Assembly (NCBI RefSeq): GCF_900217815.1
Contig: NZ_OBMT01000002.1
Location: 310,001 to 374,000 of the forward strand
Source of the DNA: Rhodobacter maris
GTDB taxonomy: Bacteria; Pseudomonadota; Alphaproteobacteria; Rhodobacterales; Rhodobacteraceae
Direction of reading: 5' to 3'
Length of the DNA stretch: 64,000 nucleotides
A model generated the notes under the pieces. That model was given only the letters and a program-made list of their open reading frames with translations. It was not told the origin of the DNA and made no database searches. Within the stretch, counting starts at the first letter, position 1. Each line of letters opens with the position of its first letter. This document shows, in pieces, positions 42,144-51,454 of the stretch. Made by a program: the position numbers and the translations under genes.

Positions 42144-44476
42144 CAGATCGAGATCTCCTGCCCCTCAAACGCATGCGGCCCGACCGTCAGGCGAAACTCG
42201 CCCCCCTCCCAGTCGCGCCGCATCGCACCGAGATCGGTGCCGCGGTCATAGGCGAGATGCTCCGCGGTGAGCTGAAACAGCGCCTGCTTCGTCTCGCCGG
42301 GCGCAAGGGGGATCCGCGCGAAGCCCTTCAGTTCGCGCACCGGGCGCGAGATCTCCGCCACCGGGTCGCGCAGCCAGAGCGTGACCAGTTCCACCCCCGC
42401 CCGCGCACCGGTGTTGGTGACCGGCAGCGCGATCTCGAGCACTGCATCGGCGCCTTGCAACCGGGTCGAGGAAATCTCCGGCATTCCATGGGCGAAGCGC
42501 GTGTAGGTGAGCCCGAACCCCGCGGGAAAAAGCGGCGTGAACGGGCTTTCGAGGATGCAGGCAGTGGTGAATTTGCGAAACACGTGCTGGCCATGCTCAT
42601 CGAGCGCATGATCGCCCGCGACATCGACGCCGATCCCCCCGGGCGGGCGCCCCGAGGGCAGATCCTCGGTCCGAAGCGGCAGTTGCCCCACATGGCGCGG
42701 CAGCGCCATCGAGAGCCGCCCTTCGGGGGACCGGTCGCCGAACAGAACCTCGGCGATCGCCGGGCCGCCCTCGGCGCCCGGATGCCCGGTCCAGATCAGC
42801 GCATCGGCAAGCTCGGCGGCATCGGCAAGCGCAAGCGGCCGCCCCGCCAGAACGACAACGATCAGCGGCACGCCCCGCGCCTGCGCCACCGCCGCCACCT
42901 CGGCCAGCAGCCGTGACTGCGCCCCGGGCAACGCGATGTCGAGCCGTGTCGCGCTCTCACCCGCATGTTCCTTCGCCTCGCCAAGGGCCAGCACCACCGC
43001 GTCGGCCTGGCCCGCAAGCGTGCGCGCCTCGGCCAGCATTTCCGTCAGCGGGCGTTCTTCCGGCGGCACCGAGGGCATGGTGCGGTTGTGCATGTTGAGC
43101 CGGGCGGCAAGGTCCGGATCCTCGACGATCGAACAGCCCTTGGCATGGACCACGGCAAGATTTGGCCCCGCCGCCGCGCGCAGCCCCTCAAGCAGCGTGA
43201 CGCTGTCGGCCGGGTTCACGTCGATCGCCCAGGTGCCCTGCATGTCGATGCGCGAATGCGCAAGCGGGCCGATCAGCGCGAGCGTGCCCTGACGCTTCAG
43301 CGGCAGCGCGCCCGTGTTCTTGAGCAAAACGAGCGAGCGCGCCGCCGCCTCGCGCGCCAGCGCCACATGTTCGGGCGCGCGGATCACTTTTGCCCGCCGC
43401 TCTTCATCGAGCCCCATATAGGGGTCGTCAAAAAGTCCGAGCCGGTATTTTGCGGCGAGCACCTGACGCGCGCGCGCGGTGATTTCGGCCACCGTCACCG
43501 GGCCGAAGGGGCGCGCCTGCGGGGCGCGGCGGCCCTCCTCGACCAAGGCCGCAAGATGGCGCAGGAAGGCGCCCGAGACCAGATCGACCGTCACCCCCGC
43601 CTTGAAGGCAAGATAGGCGGCGGCACGCGCATCGGAGGCAATGCCGTGATGGATCAGCTCCGGGTCGATCGCGGTGAAATCGGTCACGATCATGCCCTCG
43701 AAACCGAACTTTTCGCGCAAGATGTCTTGCAACAGCACGCGGTGCGCGGTTGCGGGAATGTCGTTGAGCGCGGAAAAGGCCACCATCACCGCGCCCGCGC
43801 CTGCCGCAACGCCCGCCCGGAACGGCTCCATGATGCGCATCAGCGTGGCCGGGCTCGCCTCGACAATGGCATAATCGCGCCCGGCCACCGCGAGCCCGTA
43901 CCCCGCGAAATGCTTCAGCGTGGTCATCATCCGGTCGGGGCGGGCCATGTTGTTATCCGCGCCCTGATAGCCCTCGATCAGCGCCTCGGCGAGACGGGCG
44001 GAGAGATAGGGCAGCTCGCCATGCCCCTCGGCCACGCGCCCCCAGCGCGCGTCGTAGGAGATGTCGAGCATCGGCGCCCAGGTCAGGCTGACGCCATCGG
44101 CGCGCGCCTCCGCCGCCGTCATCGCGGCGATGCGGCGCATCAGCCCCGGGCTCCAACTGCACGAAAGTGCGAGCGGAATCGGCCCGCAGGTGATGTAGCG
44201 CTGCAGACAGTCGCGGGCGAAAAAAAGGGGAATGCCCTGCGGCGCCTCCTCGAGCGCCATGCGCTGCAGCCGTCGCCGCTCCGGGATCGTCGTCCCGGCC
44301 GAGGTGCCGCAAAGCTGGCCGCGCCGGATCAACGTTTCGGTATCGGCGCCCTTGGCGGCGCCGGTCGTCGGCAGGCCCGCAGCATGGGGAAAGTTGAGTT
44401 GACCGATCTTGTCGGCAAGCGTCATCCGCGCCAGAAGATCATCAAGAAAACGGGTCATTGCAGCCGGTTCGGACAT
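42131..44476 (-). CDS. GH3 beta-glucosidase
   Basis: A 781-residue glycoside hydrolase family 3 enzyme starting at ATG 44476 with GAGGAGG upstream. It has the N-terminal TIM barrel (LARMTLADKIGQLNFPHAAG, SLTWAPMLDISYDARWGRVA), the nucleophile loop FEGMIVTDFTAIDPELIHHG with D266, the alpha/beta sandwich domain (LALIGPLAHSRIDMQGTWAI, DAVVLALGEAKEHAGES) and a C-terminal fibronectin-III-like domain (FTPLFPAGFGLTYTRF, LKGFARIPLAPGET). It removes terminal beta-glucose. The lack of a signal peptide matches the GH144-like neighbour, with which it is co-translated. Confidence 0.95.
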   Translation of the reverse strand: MSEPAAMTRFLDDLLARMTLADKIGQLNFPHAAGLPTTGAAKGADTETLIRRGQLCGTSAGTTIPERRRLQRMALEEAPQGIPLFFARDCLQRYITCGPIPLALSCSWSPGLMRRIAAMTAAEARADGVSLTWAPMLDISYDARWGRVAEGHGELPYLSARLAEALIEGYQGADNNMARPDRMMTTLKHFAGYGLAVAGRDYAIVEASPATLMRIMEPFRAGVAAGAGAVMVAFSALNDIPATAHRVLLQDILREKFGFEGMIVTDFTAIDPELIHHGIASDARAAAYLAFKAGVTVDLVSGAFLRHLAALVEEGRRAPQARPFGPVTVAEITARARQVLAAKYRLGLFDDPYMGLDEERRAKVIRAPEHVALAREAAARSLVLLKNTGALPLKRQGTLALIGPLAHSRIDMQGTWAIDVNPADSVTLLEGLRAAAGPNLAVVHAKGCSIVEDPDLAARLNMHNRTMPSVPPEERPLTEMLAEARTLAGQADAVVLALGEAKEHAGESATRLDIALPGAQSRLLAEVAAVAQARGVPLIVVVLAGRPLALADAAELADALIWTGHPGAEGGPAIAEVLFGDRSPEGRLSMALPRHVGQLPLRTEDLPSGRPPGGIGVDVAGDHALDEHGQHVFRKFTTACILESPFTPLFPAGFGLTYTRFAHGMPEISSTRLQGADAVLEIALPVTNTGARAGVELVTLWLRDPVAEISRPVRELKGFARIPLAPGETKQALFQLTAEHLAYDRGTDLGAMRRDWEGGEFRLTVGPHAFEGQEISIWWSK

Positions 44477-44562
44477 GGTTTGCCTCCTCACGCCTCGGGC
44501 GAGAGTGGACCGCGCCGGGGCGCGGCGCAAGCGGGCCCGGGCCACGGTCACGTGAGGGAAGG

Positions 44563-45303
44563 ATGTTTGAGCGGATCTTCGACCAGCCCCCCTTCGCGGT
44601 GGATTATCTGCCCGGACGGGGGGCGGATCTGGTGATCGCCTTCGCCTCGGTGGGCCATGACCCGGCGCGCCCGCCCGCTCCCGAGTTTGTGGCAAGCGCA
44701 ACCGGGCGGGGCACGGCCGCCTTTCCGCGCCCGGCGCTTTTCGTTGCGGATGCGAGCCGCAGCTGGGCGAATGACCCGGGCTTCGAGGCGGCCCTGACGG
44801 AAAGCCTCAGGGCGGTGCGCGCGCGGCAGGAGGTGGCGCGGGTGACCACGCTCGGGCTCTCGATGGGGGCCTTTGCGGCGCTTGTCGCGACGCAAGTGAT
44901 CGCGGTCGATCTGGTGCTCGCCTTCGGGCCGCAGGTTTCCATCGCCCCGGGGGCAGTGCCCGGCGAGACCCGCTGGGCAGAATGGACCGGGCGCATCGCT
45001 CCCCTCCGGTGGAAAACCGCGCCCCTGCCTGATCCGGGCCATGCCTGGCTCTTTCATGGCGGGCAGGACGATCTGCCCCATGCGCTGCGATTCCCGTTCC
45101 GGAAGAACTGCGACCAGCTGATCTTTCCGGGCCAGAGCCATTCCGGGCTCGTGCCGCACTTGAAGCAACAGGGCGCGCTGTCCGGGCTGATCGAGGCGGC
45201 GCTCGCGGGGGACCGGCGCCGCGTTTTGCGGATTGCGGCCAGCGCCGGGGGCTGGCGGCGCCAAAAACTGTTTTCACCCGGGGAAAGCGCTAGTCTGCGC
45301 TGA
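44563..45303 (+). CDS. Alpha/beta-hydrolase-fold protein
   Basis: A 246-residue protein starting at ATG 44563 after GGGAAGG. The nucleophile elbow is TTLGLSMGAFAALVATQVIA (GLSMG), with a later Asp-containing stretch HGGQDDLPHA and the catalytic His in GQSHSGLVPHL, so a Ser-Asp-His triad is plausible. The N-terminal strand DYLPGRGADLVIAFASVGHD fits a cytosolic esterase or exopolysaccharide-linked hydrolase. Divergent from the GH3 gene; its 3' end overlaps the convergent antiporter gene by 14 bases. Substrate unknown. Confidence 0.78.
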   Translation: MFERIFDQPPFAVDYLPGRGADLVIAFASVGHDPARPPAPEFVASATGRGTAAFPRPALFVADASRSWANDPGFEAALTESLRAVRARQEVARVTTLGLSMGAFAALVATQVIAVDLVLAFGPQVSIAPGAVPGETRWAEWTGRIAPLRWKTAPLPDPGHAWLFHGGQDDLPHALRFPFRKNCDQLIFPGQSHSGLVPHLKQQGALSGLIEAALAGDRRRVLRIAASAGGWRRQKLFSPGESASLR

Positions 45304-47053
45304 CCTCGCGGCGCAAAAACCGCATCATCTCCGTGCGCCGATCCGCAAGAAGGCTCCGCGCACGGTCTTCCGCGACGCCCAGCGCCCCGAGCGCGCGGTC
45401 AAGCAATTCAAGGCTCGTCTCGAAGGCTTCGGGGATCACATGGCTCGCGCCGCGCGCAAAGAGCCGCACCGCATGATCGGCATCCTGCGCGCGCACGATG
45501 ATCGGCACATCGGGGCGTTCCGCGCGCACTGCGGTCACGATCGCTTCCGCCGCGGCCGGGTCATGCATGGTCAGGATCACCGCAGGCGCCTCGGCCAACC
45601 CGCAGCGGCGCAGGAAGCCTGCGCGCGCCGCATCGCCAAACACCACCTCGCGCCCTCGCTCGCGGCCGCGGCGCACCAGATCCGCGTCGCGGTCGATCAC
45701 CAGACAATCGAAGTTCTCGGCGGCCAGAACCTCGTCGATCAGCCGACCGACCCGCCCATGCCCCACCACCAGCACCCGGCCCGAGGTGGCGTCGGGCAGC
45801 ACCGCATCGCCTCCGGCCGTCGCCGCCCCCGCCCTTGTGCCAACGCGACGGCCCATCTTGGCGAGAAGCGGAGTGAGCAGCATCGTGCCCGAGGCCACAA
45901 GCAGCATGAACTGTTCGACCTCGCGCGAAGTAAGCCCGCTAGAGCCCGCCATGCTGAGGACGAGAAAGGCGAATTCGCCCCCTCCGGCAAGCAGCAGCGC
46001 GGCTTCCAGCGCGCGCGGCCAGGGGATGCCGAAGGCGCGGGCCAGCGGCGCCATCACCGCCGCCTTGAGCGCAGTCATGCCGACGACCGAGACCACGACC
46101 ATCACCGGATAGGCGGCGATGGCGGCGGGGTCGATCCGCATGCCGACCGAGATGAAGAAAAGGCCCAGAAGCAACCCCTTGAAGGGCTCGATATCGACTG
46201 CAACCTGTCGGCGGAATTCGGTTTCTGCCAGCAGAAGCCCGGCAAGAAAGGCGCCCAGGGCCATGGAAAGACCGGCAAAACGGGTCACGAGGGAGGTGCC
46301 GACGACGACGAAGAGGATCGTCGCCATGAACAGCTCGCGGTTTTGCGTATGCGCGACTTGCCGGAACAGCCGACGCAGGATCAACCGGCCAAAGCCGACA
46401 ATGAGGCCGATCGCCGCCACCGCCTGAAGGAGCGCTGTGCCAAGCCCGCCCAGCACCCGGCCCACCGAGACCGAATGCCCGTCGGCCGTGGCATCGCCGA
46501 AGACAACGATCAGGAACAGGATCGGCACGACAGCAAGATCCTGTGCGAGGAGCACACCGAAAATATTGCGCCCCGATATTGTGGTCAGGCGGCGCTGGTC
46601 GGCCAGAAGTTGCAGCACGATGGCGGTGGAGGACAGCGCAAGACAGGCGCCGATCACGAGGCTCGCGTCGATCGGGTTGCCGAAGAGCCAGGCGGTGAGC
46701 GCGATTGCCACCGTGGTCAGCACCACCTGCGCCATGCCGAGCCCAAACACCACGCGCCGCATCGTCCAGAGCCGGTCGAGCGACAGCTCGAGCCCGATGT
46801 TGAACAGCAGAAACGCCACGCCAAGTTCGGCAAGCTGGTCCACCGCTTCCTGCGAGGAAATCGTGAACCAGCCGAGGAACGGAAGGTATTCGGTCAGCCG
46901 GCCGGCACTGTTGGGGCCCAAAAGCAGCCCCGCCACCAAAAAGCCTACCACCGGCGAGACGCGAAAGCGTGTCATCAGCGGCAGCACGACCCCGGCAGTG
47001 CCAAGGAAGATCAGGGTTTCGCGGTAAAATCCAAGGTGGCTCGCATCGGTCAT
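45290..47053 (-). CDS. CPA2 cation:proton antiporter with RCK domain (KefB/C-like)
   Basis: A 587-residue membrane protein; start ATG 47053 follows AAAGGA. Twelve or so membrane segments occupy about 1-385 with LAELGVAFLLFNIGLELSLD and ALSSTAIVLQLLADQRRLT, the Kef/CPA2 hallmarks, and LAQDLAVVPILFLIVVFGDA. The C-terminal RCK-N domain (from about 415) has the NAD-binding motif VLVVGHGRVGRLIDEVLAAE and ends in acidic VIDRDADLV. It would exchange K+ or Na+ for protons. No ancillary KefF/KefG gene is adjacent, so the glutathione-gating type is uncertain. Confidence 0.92.
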   Translation of the reverse strand: MTDASHLGFYRETLIFLGTAGVVLPLMTRFRVSPVVGFLVAGLLLGPNSAGRLTEYLPFLGWFTISSQEAVDQLAELGVAFLLFNIGLELSLDRLWTMRRVVFGLGMAQVVLTTVAIALTAWLFGNPIDASLVIGACLALSSTAIVLQLLADQRRLTTISGRNIFGVLLAQDLAVVPILFLIVVFGDATADGHSVSVGRVLGGLGTALLQAVAAIGLIVGFGRLILRRLFRQVAHTQNRELFMATILFVVVGTSLVTRFAGLSMALGAFLAGLLLAETEFRRQVAVDIEPFKGLLLGLFFISVGMRIDPAAIAAYPVMVVVSVVGMTALKAAVMAPLARAFGIPWPRALEAALLLAGGGEFAFLVLSMAGSSGLTSREVEQFMLLVASGTMLLTPLLAKMGRRVGTRAGAATAGGDAVLPDATSGRVLVVGHGRVGRLIDEVLAAENFDCLVIDRDADLVRRGRERGREVVFGDAARAGFLRRCGLAEAPAVILTMHDPAAAEAIVTAVRAERPDVPIIVRAQDADHAVRLFARGASHVIPEAFETSLELLDRALGALGVAEDRARSLLADRRTEMMRFLRREVSAD

Positions 47054-47282
47054 GGTCCTTTCAACCACGAAGCCGCGCGACGGGCGAGAGGCTATTGTGT
47101 CCAGCCGGGTCAGATGCTTGCGGACATCTTGCCGCGGCCGCTATGAGGCATTGATTCCATGGCCTTTTTCCGGTTGCCGGTGAAAGGCTGCCGGGCTCGC
47201 GATGCTTGACCGGCGCGCCGCGCAGGATCAGACTCGGAGCATTGTGTCCCTCCGCCCGCGTTGCGCCGAAGGAGTTCTGCCG

Positions 47283-47741
47283 ATGCCCGACCAGATCACC
47301 TCTGCCCCGCTCACCGCCACGCCCCTCGCCGGCACCGATCCCGCGCTGGGCGCAGCCCTCGCCGCGGCGCGGCTGCCGGTGGCCGATCTGGCCGAGCCGG
47401 GGTCGCAGTTCTTCACTTTTGCCCTGCCCGAGAGCGCCGGGCGACTTTATGGCGGGATCATGCTGCTTGAGGGGCACGCGCTTTTGCGCTCGATCCTCGT
47501 GCCCGAGGGGCAGCGCCGCGCCGGGCTCGGCAGTGCGGTTCTCGCCGCGCTGATCGAGGCGGCAAAGGCCGCCGGGGCGCAAGACCTCTGGGCGTTGAGC
47601 CCCGCAGCCGCAGCCCCCTTCTTCACCCATCGCGGCTTTCGCGAAGTGGCGCGCTACGAGGCGCCGCAGGTGGTGCTGCACTCGCGCCTCGCCGGGCTCA
47701 CCTGCCCGATCTCGACAGTGATCCTGACCCGCGCGCTTTGA
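47283..47741 (+). CDS. GNAT acetyltransferase, ArsN2-like
   Basis: A 152-residue GNAT-fold enzyme with AAGGAG before ATG 47283. The acetyl-CoA loop is VPEGQRRAGLGSAVLAALIE; the region ahead is YGGIMLLEGHALLRSILV, and the end LTCPISTVILTRAL resembles the CPxSA-type ending of ArsN2 acetyltransferases linked to arsenic resistance. No ars genes are in the window, so an arsenic role is not supported by context. Alternative: a generic amino-acid or antibiotic acetyltransferase. Confidence 0.78.
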   Translation: MPDQITSAPLTATPLAGTDPALGAALAAARLPVADLAEPGSQFFTFALPESAGRLYGGIMLLEGHALLRSILVPEGQRRAGLGSAVLAALIEAAKAAGAQDLWALSPAAAAPFFTHRGFREVARYEAPQVVLHSRLAGLTCPISTVILTRAL

Positions 47742-47783
47742 CCCGCCCTGAGGGGGCGTTCCGCGTGAACGGAGCGCCTCCCC

Positions 47784-48464
47784 TCAGGGCGCCAGAAGGC
47801 GCTCGAAAAGGGGCGTCAGGAAGCGCTCGGCCTCCGTGCAGGGGTCGTCGTGCTCCGGGCCGAGCACGGCGCGTACCTGCACGTCAAAATCGGCATAATG
47901 CTGAGTGAGCGCCCAGATCGCAAAAATGAGATGATAGGGGTCAACCGGCGCGATCTGCCCCGCCGCCGCCCAGCCGCGGATCACCGCCGCCTTCGCATCG
48001 ACAAGCGCCTTCAGATCGGTCGAGAGCATCTCTCCCATCCGCGGCGCGCCCTGCAGGATCTCGTTGGCGAACAGACGACTCTCGCGCGGCATTTCCCGGC
48101 TCATCTGCAACTTGCGCCGCATGTAGCCCATGATTTCCGCCTTCGCATCGCCCGAGGCCTCCATCTCGCGCAGCGGCGCGAGCCAGATGTCGAGCAGGCT
48201 CGTCAGAAGCGCGATGTGAATCGCCTCTTTCGACGGGAAGTAATAGAGCAGATTGGGTTTCGAAAGCCCCGCCGCCGCCGCGATCTGATCGAGCGTGGCG
48301 CCACGAAAGCCCTGCGCGGAAAAGACATCGAGCGCGGCCTCAAGAATTGCCTCGATGTTGCGCTGCTGGATCCGCGTGCGCCCGCGCGGCGTGGCCCCGC
48401 TACTCCCCGGGACGGAATTCTCGGCTCCCTCCGCTTCGGGCGCTTTCGGTTTGTCTTCTGCCAT
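47784..48464 (-). CDS. rutR: TetR-family regulator of pyrimidine catabolism (RutR-like)
   Basis: A 226-residue repressor with an N-terminal helix-turn-helix (ALDVFSAQGFRGATLDQIAA, AAGLSKPNLLYYFPSKEAIH) and a RutR-type ligand domain: LLDIWLAPLREMEASGDAKA, ESRLFANEILQGAPRMGEML, GQIAPVDPYHLIFAIWALTQ and HYADFDVQVRAVLG, very close to E. coli RutR. RutR binds uracil or thymine. It is divergent from the aminotransferase gene with a RutR-like palindrome (48543-48558) in the gap, and the plus-strand genes to 57.2 kb form a pyrimidine pathway, which fits. Confidence 0.9.
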   Translation of the reverse strand: MAEDKPKAPEAEGAENSVPGSSGATPRGRTRIQQRNIEAILEAALDVFSAQGFRGATLDQIAAAAGLSKPNLLYYFPSKEAIHIALLTSLLDIWLAPLREMEASGDAKAEIMGYMRRKLQMSREMPRESRLFANEILQGAPRMGEMLSTDLKALVDAKAAVIRGWAAAGQIAPVDPYHLIFAIWALTQHYADFDVQVRAVLGPEHDDPCTEAERFLTPLFERLLAP

Positions 48465-48542
48465 GCCGGTTCCGGTCTCCCGCTGTTGATCGCTTTCCGC
48501 CCGCGCCCGCTTGACGCCGCCTCAACCGATGTTAGCCTCTTG

Positions 48543-48558
48543 CTGACCGCGTGGTCAA
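48543..48558. promoter_or_regulatory. RutR-like operator between rutR and the aminotransferase gene
   Basis: CTGACCGCGTGGTCAA contains TGACC-N4-GGTCA and matches the E. coli RutR site TTGACCANNTGGTCAA at most arm positions. It could control both divergent genes. Confidence 0.7.
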
Positions 48559-48636
48559 ACCACCCCGTCCAAGCCACCCCGGCGCATTCCGCCACAGCCC
48601 CGGCCCACCGGCCCCATCGCCCTCAGGAGACCCCTC

Positions 48637-49962
48637 ATGGCGCTCGACCGCAAGACGCCCAATGACCTCAATGCTTTCTGGATGCCGTTCACGGCGAACC
48701 GCCAGTTCAAGAAAGCGCCGCGGATGTTCGTGGGCGCCAAAGACATGCATTACACCACCGCCGAGGGGCGGCAGGTGCTCGATGGCACTGCGGGGCTGTG
48801 GTGCTGCAACGCGGGCCATTGCCGCCCGAAAATTTCCGAGGCGATCGCGCGGCAGGCGGCGGAGCTTGATTATGCCCCCGCCTTCCAGATGGGCCACCCG
48901 GCGGCGTTCGAACTCGCCAACCGGATCATCGAGATCGCGCCCGAGGGCATGGAGCATGTGTTTTACACCAACTCGGGCTCGGAATCGGTCGAGACCGCGC
49001 TGAAACTCGCGATCGGCTATCACCGCGCCCGCGGCGAAGGATCGCGCACCCGGCTGATCGGGCGTGAGCGCGGCTATCACGGGGTGAACTTTGGCGGCAT
49101 CTCGGTTGGCGGCATCGTCACCAACCGCAAGATGTTCGGCACGCTGCTCGCGGGCGTGGACCACCTGCCCCACACCCACCTGCCCGCGCAGAACGCCTTC
49201 ACCAAGGGCCAGCCGGAGCATGGCGCGCATCTCGCCGATGAACTCGAGCGCATCGTGGCGCTGCACGGCGCCGATACGATCGCCGCGGTGATCGTTGAGC
49301 CGATGTCGGGCTCGACCGGGGTTCTGCTGCCGCCGAAGGGCTACCTCGAAAAACTGCGCGCGATCACCAAGAAACACGGTATTCTGCTGATTTTCGACGA
49401 GGTGATCACCGGTTACGGGCGGCTGGGCGCCCCCTTCGCGGCGCAGCATTACGGCGTGACGCCCGATATCATGACCACCGCCAAGGGCCTGACCAACGGG
49501 GTCATCCCGATGGGGGCGGTGATCACCACCGCCGAGGTGCATGACGCCTTCATGCAGGGCCCCGAGCACATGATCGAACTGTTCCACGGCTACACCTATT
49601 CGGGCAACCCGGTCGCTGCCGCCGCGGGCATCGCCACGCTCGAAACCTACAAGGAAGAGGGCCTCTTCGAGCGCGCCGCAGAGCTTGCCCCCTACTGGCA
49701 GGAGGCGCTGCACAGCCTCAAGGGCACGCGCCACGTGATCGACATCCGCAACGAGGGGCTGATCGGCGCGGTGGAACTTGAACCGATTGCGGGCACACCG
49801 GCCAAGCGCGCCTTCGACGCCTTCCTCAAGGCCTATGAGAAGGGCATCCTGATCCGCACCACGGGCGACATCATCGCCATGTCGCCGCCGCTGATCATCG
49901 AGAAAGCCCATATCGACCAGTTGATCGGCACCCTGAAAGACGTGCTCGATACACTCGAATAA
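48637..49962 (+). CDS. Beta-alanine/omega-amino acid:pyruvate aminotransferase
   Basis: A 441-residue PLP class III aminotransferase. Start ATG 48637 follows CAGGAG. Segments: NDLNAFWMPFTANRQFKKAP, VFYTNSGSESVETALKLAIG (phosphate loop), GRERGYHGVNFGGISVGG, IFDEVITGYGRLGAPFAAQH and the PLP Lys in MTTAKGLTNGVIPMG. This is the omega-amino-acid-pyruvate subgroup (EC 2.6.1.18). In context it would convert beta-alanine or beta-aminoisobutyrate, released by the amidohydrolase encoded next, to the semialdehyde. A RutR-like site lies upstream. Confidence 0.93.
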   Translation: MALDRKTPNDLNAFWMPFTANRQFKKAPRMFVGAKDMHYTTAEGRQVLDGTAGLWCCNAGHCRPKISEAIARQAAELDYAPAFQMGHPAAFELANRIIEIAPEGMEHVFYTNSGSESVETALKLAIGYHRARGEGSRTRLIGRERGYHGVNFGGISVGGIVTNRKMFGTLLAGVDHLPHTHLPAQNAFTKGQPEHGAHLADELERIVALHGADTIAAVIVEPMSGSTGVLLPPKGYLEKLRAITKKHGILLIFDEVITGYGRLGAPFAAQHYGVTPDIMTTAKGLTNGVIPMGAVITTAEVHDAFMQGPEHMIELFHGYTYSGNPVAAAAGIATLETYKEEGLFERAAELAPYWQEALHSLKGTRHVIDIRNEGLIGAVELEPIAGTPAKRAFDAFLKAYEKGILIRTTGDIIAMSPPLIIEKAHIDQLIGTLKDVLDTLE

Positions 49963-49989
49963 GCGCCCTGCCGCGCACCGCGACACGAT

Positions 49990-50017
49990 GCCCCGGGGGT
50001 CTCCCCCGGGGCTTTTT
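49990..50017 (+). terminator. Rho-independent terminator after aminotransferase gene
   Basis: GCCCCGGGGG (49990-49999), loop TCT, CCCCCGGGGC (50003-50012), then TTTTT. It separates the aminotransferase from the amidohydrolase operon, which has its own operator. Confidence 0.92.
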
Positions 50018-50130
50018 CACGCCGCGGGCGGGCGCCCAAAAATGAGGCAATCGCCAGCCAAAGCCGCGCCCCCGGAGGAAGTGCCGCGCCCTCCCCATTG
50101 ACCGTTGCGCCGGAACATGGCCTGTTTCCC

Positions 50131-50146
50131 CTGACCAATCGGTCAG
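50131..50146. promoter_or_regulatory. RutR-like operator upstream of the amidohydrolase gene
   Basis: CTGACCAATCGGTCAG has perfect six-base arms around AATC and the same TGACC-N4-GGTCA core as the site at 48543. It is 53 bases before the start at 50199. Confidence 0.7.
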
Positions 50147-50198
50147 AAAAGATTCGTCGCAAGAGGGCCGAAGCCCCGCAACCGACAGGGAGAGACCC

Positions 50199-51449
50199 AT
50201 GTCCGCACCCGGAGAAAACCTCCGTATCGATTCCGCACGTCTTTGGGACAGCCTGATGCAGATGGCCCAGATCGGCCCCGGGATCGCGGGGGGCAACAAT
50301 CGCCAGACTGTCACCGATGCCGATGCCGAGGGGCGCGCGCTCTTCAAGCGCTGGTGCGACGCGGCGGGGCTGGCGATGGGCGTCGACAAGATGGGCACGA
50401 TGTTCATGCGTCGCGAGGGCACCGACCCGGAGGCGCTGCCCGTTTATATCGGCTCGCATCTCGACACCCAGCCGACGGGCGGCAAATATGATGGCGTGCT
50501 CGGCGTGCTGGGCGGGCTCGAAGTAATCCGCACCATGAACGACCTTGGCATCAAGACCAAGCACCCGATCGTGCTGACGAACTGGACCAACGAGGAAGGT
50601 GCGCGCTTTGCCCCGGCCATGCTGGCCTCGGGCGTCTTTGCGGGCGTGCATACGCTCGATTACGCCTATGGCCGCAAGGATCTCGAAGGCAAGACCTTCG
50701 GCGAAGAGCTTGCCCGCATCGGCTGGGTCGGGGACGAAGAGGTCGGCGCGCGCAAGATGCATGCCTATTTCGAATACCACATCGAGCAGGGGCCGATCCT
50801 CGAGGCGGAGGAAAAGACCATTGGCGTGGTCACCCATTGCCAGGGGCTGTGGTGGCTCGAATTCACGCTGACCGGAAAAGAGGCGCATACCGGCTCGACG
50901 CCGATGGCGATGCGGGTGAATGCAGGCCTCGCGATGAGCCGCATCTTCGAGATGGTGCAAGAGGTGACGATGGCGGCGCAGCCCGATGCGGTGGGCGGCG
51001 TGGGGCAAGTGACCTTCGCGCCCAATTCGCGCAACGTGCTGCCGGGGAAAGTGGTTTTCACCGTCGATATCCGCACCGTCGATCAACAAAAGCTCGACGG
51101 CATGCGCGACACGATCGAGGCGCGCGCGGCGGACATTTGCGCCGAGCTGGGCGTGGGCTGCGCGGTCGAGCGGGTGGGCCATTTCGCCCCCGTCACTTTC
51201 ACGCCGGAGCTTGTGGGCCGCGTGCGCGCGGCGGCCGAAAAGCTCGGCTACACGCACCGCAACATCGTCTCCGGCGCGGGCCATGATGCCTGCTGGGCCG
51301 CGAAAGTGGCGCCGACCACGATGATCATGTGCCCCTGCGTTGACGGGCTCTCGCATAACGAGGCCGAGGACATCAGCCCCGAATGGGCGGCAGCGGGCAC
51401 CGATGTGCTGCTCCATGCGGTGCTCGAGACGGCTGAGGTGGTCGAGTGA
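50199..51449 (+). CDS. N-carbamoyl-beta-amino acid amidohydrolase (M20-type)
   Basis: A 416-residue Zn-dependent amidohydrolase of the HyuC/AllC/PydC type. Zn ligands and dimer motifs: YIGSHLDTQPTGGKYDGVLG, VLTNWTNEEGARFAPAMLAS, YFEYHIEQGPILEAEEKTIG and SGAGHDACWAAKVAPTTM. The dimer lid has GKEAHTGSTPMAMRVNAG. It would cleave N-carbamoyl-beta-alanine to beta-alanine, CO2 and ammonia. First gene of the operon with dihydropyrimidinase, interrupted by two unrelated ORFs. A RutR-like operator is upstream. Confidence 0.93.
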   Translation: MSAPGENLRIDSARLWDSLMQMAQIGPGIAGGNNRQTVTDADAEGRALFKRWCDAAGLAMGVDKMGTMFMRREGTDPEALPVYIGSHLDTQPTGGKYDGVLGVLGGLEVIRTMNDLGIKTKHPIVLTNWTNEEGARFAPAMLASGVFAGVHTLDYAYGRKDLEGKTFGEELARIGWVGDEEVGARKMHAYFEYHIEQGPILEAEEKTIGVVTHCQGLWWLEFTLTGKEAHTGSTPMAMRVNAGLAMSRIFEMVQEVTMAAQPDAVGGVGQVTFAPNSRNVLPGKVVFTVDIRTVDQQKLDGMRDTIEARAADICAELGVGCAVERVGHFAPVTFTPELVGRVRAAAEKLGYTHRNIVSGAGHDACWAAKVAPTTMIMCPCVDGLSHNEAEDISPEWAAAGTDVLLHAVLETAEVVE

Positions 51450-51454
51450 GCAAA

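Noticed and set aside
47283-47741. Arsenic-resistance locus
   Set aside because: Only the acetyltransferase resembles ArsN2; there are no arsR, arsB, arsC or related genes nearby.
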